Assembly (NCBI RefSeq): GCF_004331485.1
Contig: NZ_SJKD01000003.1
Location: 434,001-498,000, forward strand
Reading direction: 5' to 3'
Origin: Kribbella capetownensis
GTDB taxonomy: Bacteria; Actinomycetota; Actinomycetes; Propionibacteriales; Kribbellaceae
DNA: 64,000 bases
The translations under genes and the position numbers were made by a program. Every line of letters begins with the position of its first letter. Position 1 is the stretch's first letter. The notes beneath the pieces were generated by a model. The model was given only the letters and a program-made list of their open reading frames with translations, did no database searches and was not told the origin of the DNA. This document shows positions 27,508 through 40,411 of this stretch, piece after piece.

Positions 27508-27530
27508 AAGGTATCCATCACGTCGGACAG
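27508..27530 (-). promoter_or_regulatory. Candidate PafBC (RecA-independent) promoter of recA
   Basis: Minus strand reads CTGTCCGAC, eight bases, then TACCTT, a fair match to the published RecA-NDp pattern TTGTCRGTG-N8-TAnnnT. The first half matches in five of nine positions. TACCTT ends 75 bases before the recA start. Confidence 0.45.
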
Positions 27531-27598
27531 TTTTCGCCGCCACTTCGAATCTGTGGACAACTTCGGCCGTCCGGCGCACCTTCAGGCACCAAACTATC

Positions 27599-27614
27599 CC
27601 GAACACCTGTTCGA
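27599..27614. promoter_or_regulatory. LexA (SOS) box upstream of recA
   Basis: CCGAAC-ACCT-GTTCGA matches the actinobacterial SOS box TCGAAC-N4-GTTCGA with one change. It lies 166 bases before recA and 70 bases before the divergent gene. Confidence 0.7.
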
Positions 27615-27670
27615 ATCGCAACTGACACGCCGAAGTCTGCCCGGGCAACCACCCTGGACCTGCCACTCCC

Positions 27671-27676
27671 TACCCT
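27671..27676 (+). promoter_or_regulatory. -10 element for leaderless gene at 27684
   Basis: TACCCT ends seven bases before GTG 27684. Confidence 0.4.
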
Positions 27677-27683
27677 TGCGGGC

Positions 27684-28475
27684 GTGGCAGACCGTCCCGA
27701 CGTCCCCGACGCAGCCGTCGTCCTGGCCCTCAGCCGGGTCGAGTTCGGCGTCGACTCCGTGCTCGACGCGCTCCGCACCCAGGATCCGTTCGGCATCCGC
27801 AGCATCCTGGTCGAGTACTCCGCGCAGGAGCGACCCAACCTGGCCGAGAAGGCCCTCATCCTGGCCATCGACCGGCTGCTGAAGATGAAGGTGCCCGGTC
27901 ATACCGAGTGGCCGACGCTCCCGTTGGCCGAGCGTTGCGATTGGTGGGTGGAGCGCCTCGGCGGGTTCGCCGCGATCGTCGCCGGCCTCCCGCGGATCAG
28001 CGGCGCCGCCGCGGACCGGCTCCCGATCAAAGACACCCTCGGTGCGGCCGTCCAGGCCATGGTCATCGGTGCGGTCTGCCGCGAGTACGGCGTCGAAGCG
28101 CATGCCGACCGTACGGCGGTGATCGCACGCGTACTCACCGACCGGCCCATCACGCCGGACGACGTCCTCGAGTACGACGACCCGACCGCGGCCGGCCAGG
28201 ACGTCGCCAAGCAGTTGGGGTTCGGGGACGAGTCCGAGGAAGCCGGCCTGCGCAAGGGCGTCCGCCTGGTGTGGCGGATCAGCAAGCTGTTCGGCGGGCT
28301 CGGTGACGTGTTCGAGGAGCGCCCCCGCGGCAGCCTCGGAGCCAGATTCGTCGGCAAGGTGCCAATGGTCGGCATGGTCGGTGGGTTCTTCGACGAGCGC
28401 TTGGCCATCCGCAAGGCGGCGTACCGGGCTGCGGACCTGCTCACCACCAGCGCGTTCCGCGTCAAGCCAGTCTGA
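27684..28475 (+). CDS. Conserved hypothetical protein divergent from recA, possibly EcsC-like
   Basis: 263 residues from GTG 27684, no ribosome site, -10 hexamer seven bases upstream. It is mostly alpha-helical; the C-terminal quarter has VGKVPMVGMVGGFFDERLAI, an amphipathic glycine-rich patch that recalls EcsC family proteins. No enzyme motif seen. Transcribed away from recA and shares a LexA box region. Function unknown. Confidence 0.65.
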   Translation: MADRPDVPDAAVVLALSRVEFGVDSVLDALRTQDPFGIRSILVEYSAQERPNLAEKALILAIDRLLKMKVPGHTEWPTLPLAERCDWWVERLGGFAAIVAGLPRISGAAADRLPIKDTLGAAVQAMVIGAVCREYGVEAHADRTAVIARVLTDRPITPDDVLEYDDPTAAGQDVAKQLGFGDESEEAGLRKGVRLVWRISKLFGGLGDVFEERPRGSLGARFVGKVPMVGMVGGFFDERLAIRKAAYRAADLLTTSAFRVKPV

Positions 28476-28543
28476 GCCCCGACTCCGAGGACTGGGCACG
28501 CCGAGGACTGGGGGCAGCGACGTCGGCCTGGGATGATCTCGGC

Positions 28544-29107
28544 ATGACTGGGATCGTCATCGTGCGTCCGGACGACAGCTGGCCCGCGCAGTACGAGAAG
28601 ACCGCTCGGGTGGTGAGCGAACTGCTGGGCGAGACCGCACTGCGGATCGACCACATCGGATCGACGTCCGTACCGGGCCTGCCCGCCAAGGACATCATCG
28701 ACATGCAGGTGACCGTCGGGACGGAGCCAGAGCTCGACGACGTGGTGGAGCGCATGGCGGCCGCGGACTGGGAGGTCCGCTCACCGAAACGCGACCACCC
28801 GGTGCCCGGCCTGCCGGCCGACGACCTGCAGTGGGTCAAGCGAGTACTGGTGGAGCCGATGTACCGGCGACGGGTGAACCTGCACATTCGCGTCGCTGGG
28901 CGAGCCAACCAGCGCTATGCGCTGCTGTTTCGGGACTACCTCCGCAACCACCCGGACACCGCCCGCGCCTACGGGGAGTTCAAGGTACGCGCGGCTGCCT
29001 TGCCCATCGAGTCGACGGCGGAGTACACCGATCTGAAGGACCCGGTCTGCGATCTGATCTACCTGCCAGCCGAGGAATGGGCCGCTCGTACCGGCTGGAC
29101 TGCCTGA
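28544..29107 (+). CDS. GrpB family protein (nucleotidyltransferase fold)
   Basis: 187 residues. The GrpB signature DHIGSTSVPGLPAKDIIDMQV is at residues ~36-56, followed by YLRNHPDTARAYGEFK and EYTDLKDPVCDLIY. The family belongs to the polymerase-beta-like fold with a reduced active site; a role in dephospho-CoA or other nucleotide transfer is speculative. No clear ribosome site. Confidence 0.85.
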   Translation: MTGIVIVRPDDSWPAQYEKTARVVSELLGETALRIDHIGSTSVPGLPAKDIIDMQVTVGTEPELDDVVERMAAADWEVRSPKRDHPVPGLPADDLQWVKRVLVEPMYRRRVNLHIRVAGRANQRYALLFRDYLRNHPDTARAYGEFKVRAAALPIESTAEYTDLKDPVCDLIYLPAEEWAARTGWTA

Positions 29108-29140
29108 ACACAGGGTGAGGGCAGTACTACTCCGGGGTCG

Positions 29141-29170
29141 TTGACCCTGTCACCGTGCAACCACCAGGCT
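29141..29170 (+). promoter_or_regulatory. Promoter of the MmpL-like gene
   Basis: TTGACC and CAGGCT with an 18-base spacer, 38 bases before GTG 29208. The same -35 lies in a GGGTC-GTT-GACCC hairpin that may end the GrpB transcript. Confidence 0.4.
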
Positions 29171-29207
29171 GGATTCGGGGGGTACGTGGCGTCCCTCCGT
29201 AGGGGGC

Positions 29208-31331
29208 GTGGTCGGGGTGGGCGGAGTGGGTCGGCTAGCGGCGTTGCCGTGCGGCAAGGTGTCGAAGTGGATCGTGCTGGGGCTGTGGATCGTGGCCATG
29301 GCCGCGGCGTTCAGCCCGGCCGGCAAGCTGACGGGGGCTCAGGAGAACGACGCCGTCTCGTGGTTGCCGGGCAAGGCTGAGTCCACCGAGGTCCTGAAGG
29401 CGACACAGCAGTTCTCGTCGCCGGACGAGATCCCGGCAGTGCTCGTGTACGAGCGATCGTCCGGCATCACCGCGGCCGATCGGCAAGCGGTCACGCAACA
29501 CCTGGCGCAGTTCGCGCAACTGGAGAACGTCGACCGCGAGGTGGTCGGGCCGATTCCGTCCGAGGACGGCAAGGCACTGCAGGTACTGGTACCGATCAAC
29601 GCGGGCACCGGAGGCTGGGAGACGATCGGCGCACGCGCGGACGACATCAGACACGTTGCCGCGGACCGGCCGGATGGTCTGTCGTTCCACCTCACCGGAC
29701 CGGGCGGCTTCGCCGCCGATTCGCAGGAGGCGTTCGCCGGCATCGACGGCAAACTCCTGTACTCCGCAGCGGCTGTGGTGATCATCATCCTGCTGCTGAC
29801 CTATCGCAGTCCGGTGCTCTGGTTGCTGCCATTGGTGTCGGCAGGTGTCGCACTCTTCGCAGCGCAGGCTGTCGTCTACTACCTCGCCACTAGGGCGGAT
29901 CTGACGGTCAATGCCCAGAGCGCAGGCATTCTGACCGTTCTGGTGTTCGGTGCTGGGACGGACTATGCCCTGTTGCTGGTCGCTCGCTATCGGGAAGAGC
30001 TCCGAAGGCACGAGGACCGGCACGAGGCCATGGCCTTCGCAATGCACCGCGCAGGTCCCGCAATCGTTGCCTCCGGCTCGACTGTGGTGGCAGGCATGCT
30101 CTGTCTGCTCTTTGCGTCGATGAACTCGACCCGTGGCCTCGGACCGGTCGCCGCAGTCGGCATCGTCGTCGCACTGCTCGCAATGCTGACTCTGCTACCC
30201 GCTCTACTCGTCATCTGCGGACGCTGGGTGTTCTGGCCGCTGCGACCGACGTACGGCTCGGACGACCACACCGAGAACAGTGTGTGGGGTCGTATCGGCC
30301 GCCGGATCGCCGTACGTCCGCGGCTGACCTGGATCACCACGTCCGTCGTCCTGGGGATCGCGTCCCTCGGCATCCTCCGCCTGGACCCGACCGGACTGTC
30401 CAACGAGGAGTCCTTCGTAGGTACGCCGGACTCCGTTGTCGGCGAGAGGATCCTCGCCACCCACTTCCCGGCCGGCGCGGGCAACCCGCTGGTCGTGGTC
30501 AGCAACGAGGCCCAGGCAGAAGAGGTCCGTACGGCGATGGCCTCGACGCAAGGCATCGCGTCGGTGGCGGAACCGCAGGAGGCCGATGGGCTGGCCTATC
30601 TCGAGGGCACCATGACGGACGCGGTCGACAGTCAGGCCGCGAAGGACACCGTGGATCGCGTCCGGGACGCCGTGCACGCCATACCGGGTGCCGACGCGCG
30701 TGCCGGTGGTGGCGCGGCGATTCTGCTCGACACGCAGCGGGCGGCCGATCAGGACAACAAGGTGATCATCCCGATCGTGCTCGTGGTGGTGTTCCTCATC
30801 CTCGCCCTGCTACTGCGGGCGCTGCTCGCACCGGTGTTGCTGGTGGCAACGGTCGTGCTGTCGTTCGGCGCGGCGCTGGGGATCAGCGCGCTGGTGTTCG
30901 ACGCGCTCGGGTTCGGGGGGGCGGACACGTCGCTGCCGCTGTTCGTCTTCGTCTTCTTGGTTGCCTTGGGCATCGACTACAACATCTTCCTGATGACGCG
31001 CGTGCACGAGGAGTCGAAAGTGCACGGCACCCGGCGTGGTGCGCTGATCGGCGTCGCCGCGACCGGAGGGGTGATCACGTCGGCCGGACTGGTGCTGGCG
31101 GGGACGTTCGCGGTGCTGGCGACGCTGCCGGTGGTGGCGTTCGCCGAGATCGGCATCGCGGTCGCGCTTGGCGTCCTGCTCGACACCATCGTGGTCCGCT
31201 CGGTGCTGGTCACTGCGCTCAACCTCGACATCGGCCGGCACCTGTGGTGGCCGAGCAAGCTGGCGCACAAGCGCGATCCGGAGCCTGCCGACGAGCTGCC
31301 CGAACCGGAGCCCGAGCTGACCAGCACCTGA
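29208..31331 (+). CDS. MmpL/ActII-3-type RND transporter
   Basis: 707 residues from GTG 29208 (AGGGGGC upstream). Architecture of MmpL proteins: an N-terminal helix (~20-37), a large extracellular domain, helices ~180-340, second extracellular loop, helices ~530-680. Key segments GTDYALLLVARYREE and GIDYNIFLMTRVHEE contain the paired Asp-Tyr proton relay. Such transporters export lipids or antibiotics with the proton gradient. Ends three bases before the convergent DUF3046 gene. Confidence 0.92.
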   Translation: MVGVGGVGRLAALPCGKVSKWIVLGLWIVAMAAAFSPAGKLTGAQENDAVSWLPGKAESTEVLKATQQFSSPDEIPAVLVYERSSGITAADRQAVTQHLAQFAQLENVDREVVGPIPSEDGKALQVLVPINAGTGGWETIGARADDIRHVAADRPDGLSFHLTGPGGFAADSQEAFAGIDGKLLYSAAAVVIIILLLTYRSPVLWLLPLVSAGVALFAAQAVVYYLATRADLTVNAQSAGILTVLVFGAGTDYALLLVARYREELRRHEDRHEAMAFAMHRAGPAIVASGSTVVAGMLCLLFASMNSTRGLGPVAAVGIVVALLAMLTLLPALLVICGRWVFWPLRPTYGSDDHTENSVWGRIGRRIAVRPRLTWITTSVVLGIASLGILRLDPTGLSNEESFVGTPDSVVGERILATHFPAGAGNPLVVVSNEAQAEEVRTAMASTQGIASVAEPQEADGLAYLEGTMTDAVDSQAAKDTVDRVRDAVHAIPGADARAGGGAAILLDTQRAADQDNKVIIPIVLVVVFLILALLLRALLAPVLLVATVVLSFGAALGISALVFDALGFGGADTSLPLFVFVFLVALGIDYNIFLMTRVHEESKVHGTRRGALIGVAATGGVITSAGLVLAGTFAVLATLPVVAFAEIGIAVALGVLLDTIVVRSVLVTALNLDIGRHLWWPSKLAHKRDPEPADELPEPEPELTST

Positions 31332-31334
31332 CCG

Positions 31335-31529
31335 TCAGCGCTCGCTGGGTGGCAACTGCAGGTGGGCCCAGACAGCACGCCAGACGGTCTTGGCGTGCTC
31401 GCCGTCGGCCAGCGCCTCGACGACCGTCCGTCCGTCGAGGTCGCGAACGACCTGCGTCTCGGCCCAGGTCCGTGCGTACGCGGGACCGAGGTGCTGGTCC
31501 ATCCGCGCCCAGAACTCCGTCAGTCTCAT
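31335..31529 (-). CDS. DUF3046 small protein
   Basis: 64 residues; [15 protein letters not shown] and [20 protein letters not shown] match the DUF3046 family, which lies beside recA in mycobacteria (there between recA and other genes of the cluster). Here it is coupled to the lipoprotein by ATGA (start ATG 31529). Function not known; its place suggests a link with DNA repair. Confidence 0.82.
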   Translation of the reverse strand: MRLTEFWARMDQHLGPAYARTWAETQVVRDLDGRTVVEALADGEHAKTVWRAVWAHLQLPPSER

Positions 31530-32665
31530 GCCTGCCCGTCGTCATCCTTCGGTGGCTGTCCCCAACCACCCTGTGAGCCTTCCTGCGGTCCAGGCCGGCC
31601 CTGCTGAGGCGGCGGCGCCGGCCGCTGTCCTGCACCAGGCTGTCCCTGACCAGGCTGCCCTGGACCCGGCTGTCCCGGACCAGGCTGATGGCCCTGACCA
31701 GGCTGCTGCCCCCAACCGCCCTGCCCCTGCTGCGGCGGCTGTCCTTGCGGACCCCACTGCCCCTGCTGAGGCTGTCCAGGGTACTGCGGCTGCCCAGGCT
31801 GCCCCTGGTGCGGCGGCTGCGCCGGCTGTCCCGGGTACTGCCCCGGTTGGCCGCCGTACTGCCCTGGCTGGCCCGGCTGACCTCCGTACTGGCCGCCTGG
31901 CGGGTAGCCGCCCTGCCCGTCGTACCCAGGCTGTCCCGGGTACTGCCCCGGTTGGCCGCCGTACTGAGGACCCCACTGCCCCTGCTGCGGCTGGCCCGGA
32001 TACTGCCCCGGGTACTGCGCGTATGCCTGTTGTCTCCTGCGACCACGCAGCACGAAGAACACCACCGCCGCAGCGGCCAGCAACAGCAGCACAGCGATCA
32101 CGATGATCAACCAGAGCGGGAAGGTGCTGCCCGCCTCCGACGTCAGCGACACCTTGCCGAGCTTGTCCAGGCTGTCGTACGTCGCTGTCCGGCCGCTGAT
32201 CGACGCACCGTCGTCGTGCTCGAGGATCCTGCCCGGCATGGTGATCTTGAAGTTCACCGAGGGCTGCGTGCCGGACGGGACCTGACCGAGATCGGAATCC
32301 TTCACCGAGACGATGATCCGGTCGCCCTCCTTGCGGAAGCCGACACCCTCACCGGTCGACGTGCCCATCTTCTCGAACGGAACACTGTCGAACTGGCAGG
32401 TGGAACCGACGTACTGATCGTCCTCGAACGGCTTGCAGCTGACGCCGTCGGTGGTCAGCTCCTTGATGGCGTCCTCGACCCGGCCGCGGATCTTCTCCAG
32501 CGACTGGCCGCTGGACTCCACCAGTTGCTTGTCGACGCCCATCTCCATCGTGCCCGAGACCGTCTCGTTCGAGCTGACCTTGAGGTCGGCGTCGAGCTTC
32601 ACGCATCCGGTCAGCGCGACCAGGCACGCCACGACGACAAGCGCTGCACGTACGCGGTTGATCAT
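31526..32665 (-). CDS. lppM: LppM-like lipoprotein with long Pro/Gly/Gln-rich tail
   Basis: 379 residues from ATG 32665 (ATG 32677 possible). Signal peptide with lipobox LTGC, Cys 21. Residues 22-180 match the LppM domain ([18 protein letters not shown]), beta-rich. A membrane helix at 184-206, then a basic stop and a ~165-residue PGQ/GQY-rich tail, so the folded part lies outside and the tail in the cytoplasm. In mycobacteria LppM takes part in phagosome trafficking and lipid synthesis; here only the domain is shared. Confidence 0.82.
   Translation of the reverse strand: MINRVRAALVVVACLVALTGCVKLDADLKVSSNETVSGTMEMGVDKQLVESSGQSLEKIRGRVEDAIKELTTDGVSCKPFEDDQYVGSTCQFDSVPFEKMGTSTGEGVGFRKEGDRIIVSVKDSDLGQVPSGTQPSVNFKITMPGRILEHDDGASISGRTATYDSLDKLGKVSLTSEAGSTFPLWLIIVIAVLLLLAAAAVVFFVLRGRRRQQAYAQYPGQYPGQPQQGQWGPQYGGQPGQYPGQPGYDGQGGYPPGGQYGGQPGQPGQYGGQPGQYPGQPAQPPHQGQPGQPQYPGQPQQGQWGPQGQPPQQGQGGWGQQPGQGHQPGPGQPGPGQPGQGQPGAGQRPAPPPQQGRPGPQEGSQGGWGQPPKDDDGQA
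31824..31966. repeat. 38-base exact direct repeat in the lppM tail
   Basis: 31824-31861 and 31929-31966 are identical over 38 bases (starting GGCTGTCCCGGGTACTG), 105 bases apart, which keeps frame (35 codons). It codes for the [17 protein letters not shown] tail and is prone to slippage or unequal exchange. Confidence 0.9.
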
Positions 32666-32732
32666 GCCCACGATCATTCCAGACGGTGCGGACAGTGCCC
32701 TCGGTCCGCGGCGATCCGGGCGGGCGTGAAAA

Positions 32733-32753
32733 CTGTCGGCGGTACCCGGCAAG

Positions 32754-32755
<2 letters not shown>
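32733..32755 (+). promoter_or_regulatory. PafBC-like promoter of lhr
   Basis: CTGTCGGCG, eight bases, then CAAGAT fits TTGTCRGTG-N8-TAnnnT at seven of nine and at the key A/T positions. The -10 overlaps ATG 32754; transcription would then begin at GTG 32763, a leaderless start in frame. Confidence 0.5.
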
Positions 32756-37373
<4,618 letters not shown>

Positions 37374-37376
37374 GCC

Positions 37377-38183
37377 ATGCCTGAGGGAGACACCGTCTGG
37401 CGAGCCTGCAAGAGGCTGCATCAGGCGCTGAGCGGCCAGGAGTTGACGGCGACGGACTTCCGCGTGCCCACGCTGGCGACGACCGACCTCTGCGGCCGGA
37501 CCATGCTCGAGGTCATTGCACGCGGCAAGCACCTGCTCATGCGCGTCTCCGGCGGAGTGACAGTGCACAGCCACCTACGGATGGACGGGAGCTGGCATCT
37601 GTACCGGCCGGGCGAGCGTTGGCACGGCGGGCCGGACCACCAGATCCGTGCGGTGCTGGAGACCGCGGCGTGGAAGGCCGTCGGCTACCGCCTGCCGGTG
37701 CTCGAACTGGTGGCGACCGACGCCGAAGACACCGTGGTCGGCCACCTTGGGCCGGATCTGCTGTCTCCTTCGTTCGACCGCGACCAAGCGATCGCGAACC
37801 TGGAGGCCGACCCCGCGCGGACCATCAGCGAGGCGCTCCTGGACCAGCGGAACCTCGCCGGGATCGGGAACTTCTACCGCAGCGAGGTCTGCTTCCTGCT
37901 CGGTCTCGACCCGTGGAGACCAGTCGCGGACGTCGACATCCCGGCTGCCGTCGACCTCAGCCGACGGCTGATGAAAGCCAACCTGCGCAACGGCGCCCAG
38001 GTGAGTACCGGCATCGACCGGCCAGGCCAGCGGTCTTGGGTGCACGAGCGGGCCGGCAAACAGTGCAGGCGCTGCGGCACGACGATTCGGACGGCGTCGA
38101 TCGGCGAACCGACCCGCGAGCGGGTCAGCTACTGGTGTCCGGTGTGCCAGCCCGGCGCGCCGGCCGTGGAGCCCTCGAACTGA
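37377..38183 (+). CDS. nei: Endonuclease VIII/Nei-type DNA glycosylase-AP lyase
   Basis: 268 residues. N-terminal catalytic MPEGDTVWR (P2 nucleophile, E3), H2TH helices (LLDQRNLAGIGNFYRSEV) and C-terminal zinc finger C-x2-C...C-x2-C (CRRC, CPVC). It removes oxidised pyrimidines. Follows lhr with three intergenic bases, implying one transcript. Confidence 0.95.
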   Translation: MPEGDTVWRACKRLHQALSGQELTATDFRVPTLATTDLCGRTMLEVIARGKHLLMRVSGGVTVHSHLRMDGSWHLYRPGERWHGGPDHQIRAVLETAAWKAVGYRLPVLELVATDAEDTVVGHLGPDLLSPSFDRDQAIANLEADPARTISEALLDQRNLAGIGNFYRSEVCFLLGLDPWRPVADVDIPAAVDLSRRLMKANLRNGAQVSTGIDRPGQRSWVHERAGKQCRRCGTTIRTASIGEPTRERVSYWCPVCQPGAPAVEPSN

Positions 38184-38235
38184 CCTGTGGACAACCCCGG
38201 CGACAGGCCGGAACACGGATATCTTCTCCGGCGTA

Positions 38236-38251
38236 TCGAACATCTGTTCGA
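38236..38251 (+). promoter_or_regulatory. Perfect SOS (LexA) box before DUF4262 gene
   Basis: TCGAAC-ATCT-GTTCGA, complete dyad. It ends 17 bases before ATG 38268 and follows the nei stop by about 53 bases. Confidence 0.8.
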
Positions 38252-38267
38252 ACGAGAGGAGAAGGTG

Positions 38268-38714
38268 ATGTGCGACCGGTGCGGTGGTTTGACCGACGAG
38301 CAGTACTCGCGGCAACTGGTCCAGAACATCCAGACCTACGGCTGGACGATGCAGTATGTCGACGGCGACGGCGACCGCAATCCCGGGTTCGGCTACTCGC
38401 TCGGGCTCAGCCTGCACGATCATCCCGAGATCATCGTGTTCGACAGCGATCCACGCTGGGCCTATCTGGGTGTGAAGCCGCTCGCCTGGGCGGTGATGGC
38501 TGGCGCGGTGTTCGACGAGGGTGACGACCTGTCGGAGTACTTCCCGCCGCCGGAGCAGGCCGAGTTGCTGCGGTTCCCGGACTCGGCGACGCATCTGTTC
38601 ACCGCGAACAGCATGTTCAGGGAACGTGGCGCAGACCCGATACCGGCTTTGCAGCTGATCTGGCCGACCAGGACCGGCCTGATCCAGCCGGTCGCTCCCG
38701 GACGGAGCGTGTGA
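38268..38714 (+). CDS. DUF4262 protein, probable SOS gene
   Basis: 148 residues from ATG 38268, preceded by AGGAGAAGG; the longer frame from 38187 would run through the SOS box. N-terminal CDRC (C2, C5), then NIQTYGWTMQYVDGD..NPGFGYSLGLSLHDHPEIIVF, the DUF4262 core. Function unknown. It stands third after lhr-nei, and the LexA box in front argues for damage induction. Confidence 0.82.
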   Translation: MCDRCGGLTDEQYSRQLVQNIQTYGWTMQYVDGDGDRNPGFGYSLGLSLHDHPEIIVFDSDPRWAYLGVKPLAWAVMAGAVFDEGDDLSEYFPPPEQAELLRFPDSATHLFTANSMFRERGADPIPALQLIWPTRTGLIQPVAPGRSV

Positions 38715-38734
38715 TGAGGTGCCTGAGCGTGGTG

Positions 38735-39025
38735 TCAGGCGGCGGAGGCAACGACCTCGGGCTCGATGGCCGGATGCGTCAGGACCAGGGCCTCTTCGCG
38801 GGCCAGATCCTCACTCACCTCGGCGAACACGGTCGACAGCGGGACCTCGAGAGCCATGCAGATCGCCGCGAGCAACTCGCTGGAGGCTTCTTTCTGGCCG
38901 CGCTCAACCTCGGACAGGTAGCCGAGACTGACGCGAGCATCGGCGGATACCTCGCGGAGAGTGCGCCCCTGGCGCAGCCGCTTACGCCGCAGTACGTCGC
39001 CCAGCAGGCCACGAACCAGCACCAT
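38735..39025 (-). CDS. clgR: ClgR-type helix-turn-helix regulator
   Basis: 96 residues from ATG 39025 (AAGGGAG upstream). XRE-type HTH at residues ~10-65 ([33 protein letters not shown]). The C-terminal AA ending suggests Clp turnover. In actinobacteria ClgR activates clp protease and repair genes. Next to cinA and pgsA, as in mycobacteria. Two dyads lie in the gap to cinA. Confidence 0.88.
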   Translation of the reverse strand: MVLVRGLLGDVLRRKRLRQGRTLREVSADARVSLGYLSEVERGQKEASSELLAAICMALEVPLSTVFAEVSEDLAREEALVLTHPAIEPEVVASAA

Positions 39026-39065
39026 GAGCTTTCTCCCTTCCGCCTGTCCGGTCGTCTCTACCCGC

Positions 39066-39102
39066 ACGGTAGCCCGACCGTAGGAACCAACGGTACCCGT
39101 TG
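39066..39102. promoter_or_regulatory. Two dyads in clgR control region
   Basis: CAACGG-TAC-CCGTTG (39088-39102) and ACGGT-N6-ACCGT (39066-39081). They lie 41-77 bases before the clgR start and could be operators. Confidence 0.45.
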
Positions 39103-39188
39103 CTGGGTCACTACTCCTCGCAATGTCCAGCTTCGGTGCGCCGTGCCAGTCTGCCCTACCTGTCTCCATGCTGGTCTCAACACACCGA

Positions 39189-39740
39189 TCAGTCGAGATC
39201 TTCCGGCACAAGATCGATCGCGAGTTCCAGAACTGCCTGCACGCTCCGCCTGCGGACCGTTGCCCGGTCACCGCTCAACGCAAGCTTCCGCACCTGAATC
39301 GTGCCCGGTCCGGCCACCGCGACGTACACCGTCCCCGCCTCGATGCCTCCCTGCGGGTCGGGCCCGGCTACACCGGTCGTCGCCAGCCCGTAGGTGGCGT
39401 CCAGACGCTCTCGTACGCCGTTGGCCAGGGCTTCGGCCGTGTCCGGGTGAACTGGCCCCACAGCCGCCAGCAGGTCCTCGGGCACGCCGGCCAGCTGGGC
39501 CTTCAGGTCGGTGGCATAGACGACCAGACCGCCCCGGTAGACGGCCGACACGCCGGGTACGTCGGTCAGCACTGCGCCGACCAGTCCGCCCGTCAACGAT
39601 TCAGCAGTGGCCAGAGTCTCGCCGCGGTCCTTCAGCCGCGCGACCAGCCGCCGGACTGCCTCTCCCAGCTCGTCGTCCGCTCCCCCACCAACTACGACGC
39701 CGTCCGACACTGCACCCTCCATCCGCTCGACACCAGTCAC
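39189..39740 (-). CDS. pncC: CinA C-terminal-type nicotinamide-nucleotide amidase
   Basis: 183 residues; start GTG 39740 or ATG 39722. The amidase domain ([13 protein letters not shown] with the catalytic Ser/Thr/Lys set, [40 protein letters not shown]) is complete and there is no MoaB-like N-terminal half. It hydrolyses NMN to nicotinate mononucleotide. pgsA is upstream with a 53-base gap. Confidence 0.9.
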   Translation of the reverse strand: MTGVERMEGAVSDGVVVGGGADDELGEAVRRLVARLKDRGETLATAESLTGGLVGAVLTDVPGVSAVYRGGLVVYATDLKAQLAGVPEDLLAAVGPVHPDTAEALANGVRERLDATYGLATTGVAGPDPQGGIEAGTVYVAVAGPGTIQVRKLALSGDRATVRRRSVQAVLELAIDLVPEDLD

Positions 39741-39793
39741 CTATCCAGCCACCGTGCACCCGAGACGCCGATCCGGCCGACGATCGCAGGGGG

Positions 39794-40411
39794 TCATGGG
39801 AGGGGGCGCTTGGCCGCGGCTCGCAGGCGGAGGGCCCGCCCTACGTAGTCGATGCCGGTGACGATCGTCACGATGACGGCTGCGGCCATCACCACTACAG
39901 CGGTCCAGTGGACGACCGCCACCGACTGCCATGGAAGGAGGTAGAGGCCGAGAGCGATCGCCTGGAGGACGGTCTTCAGCTTGCCGCCCCGACTGGCGGG
40001 CATCACACCATGCCGGATCACCCAGAAGCGGAGCGCCGTGACACCCCATTCGCGGACCAGGACGACCACGGTGACCCACCATGGGAGCTCGCCGAGGATG
40101 GACAGGCCGATGAAGGCCGCTCCGGTGAGCGCCTTGTCCGCGATCGGGTCGGCGATCTTGCCGAAGTTCGTGACCAGGTTCCACCGGCGGGCGATGTCGC
40201 CGTCGAAGCGGTCGGTGACGATCGCCACCACGAACGCGGCGGTGGCGAGCAACCGGTTGCCGTCTTCGGTGCCGCCGTCGCGAAGCAGCAGCCAGACGAA
40301 AAGCGGGACCAGCACGAGCCGCAACACCGTCAGCGCGTTCGGCACGTTCCACGCGCTGGGCGCGTGAAGGTGGCCGGCTGCGCGCGGCGCCGGGTTCGGC
40401 GGGTTGGTCAC
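39794..40411 (-). CDS. pgsA: CDP-diacylglycerol-glycerol-3-phosphate 3-phosphatidyltransferase
   Basis: 205 residues from GTG 40411 (GTGA overlap with rimO). CDP-alcohol motif D-x2-DG-x2-AR-x8-G-x3-D-x3-D is intact around residues 67-89. Several membrane helices. It forms phosphatidylglycerophosphate, or in actinobacteria a related inositol lipid. Confidence 0.92.
   Translation of the reverse strand: MTNPPNPAPRAAGHLHAPSAWNVPNALTVLRLVLVPLFVWLLLRDGGTEDGNRLLATAAFVVAIVTDRFDGDIARRWNLVTNFGKIADPIADKALTGAAFIGLSILGELPWWVTVVVLVREWGVTALRFWVIRHGVMPASRGGKLKTVLQAIALGLYLLPWQSVAVVHWTAVVVMAAAVIVTIVTGIDYVGRALRLRAAAKRPLP

Noticed and set aside
27599..27620. GTTCGAATC resembling a tRNA T-loop
   Set aside because: No acceptor or anticodon arms fit around it; it belongs to the LexA box.
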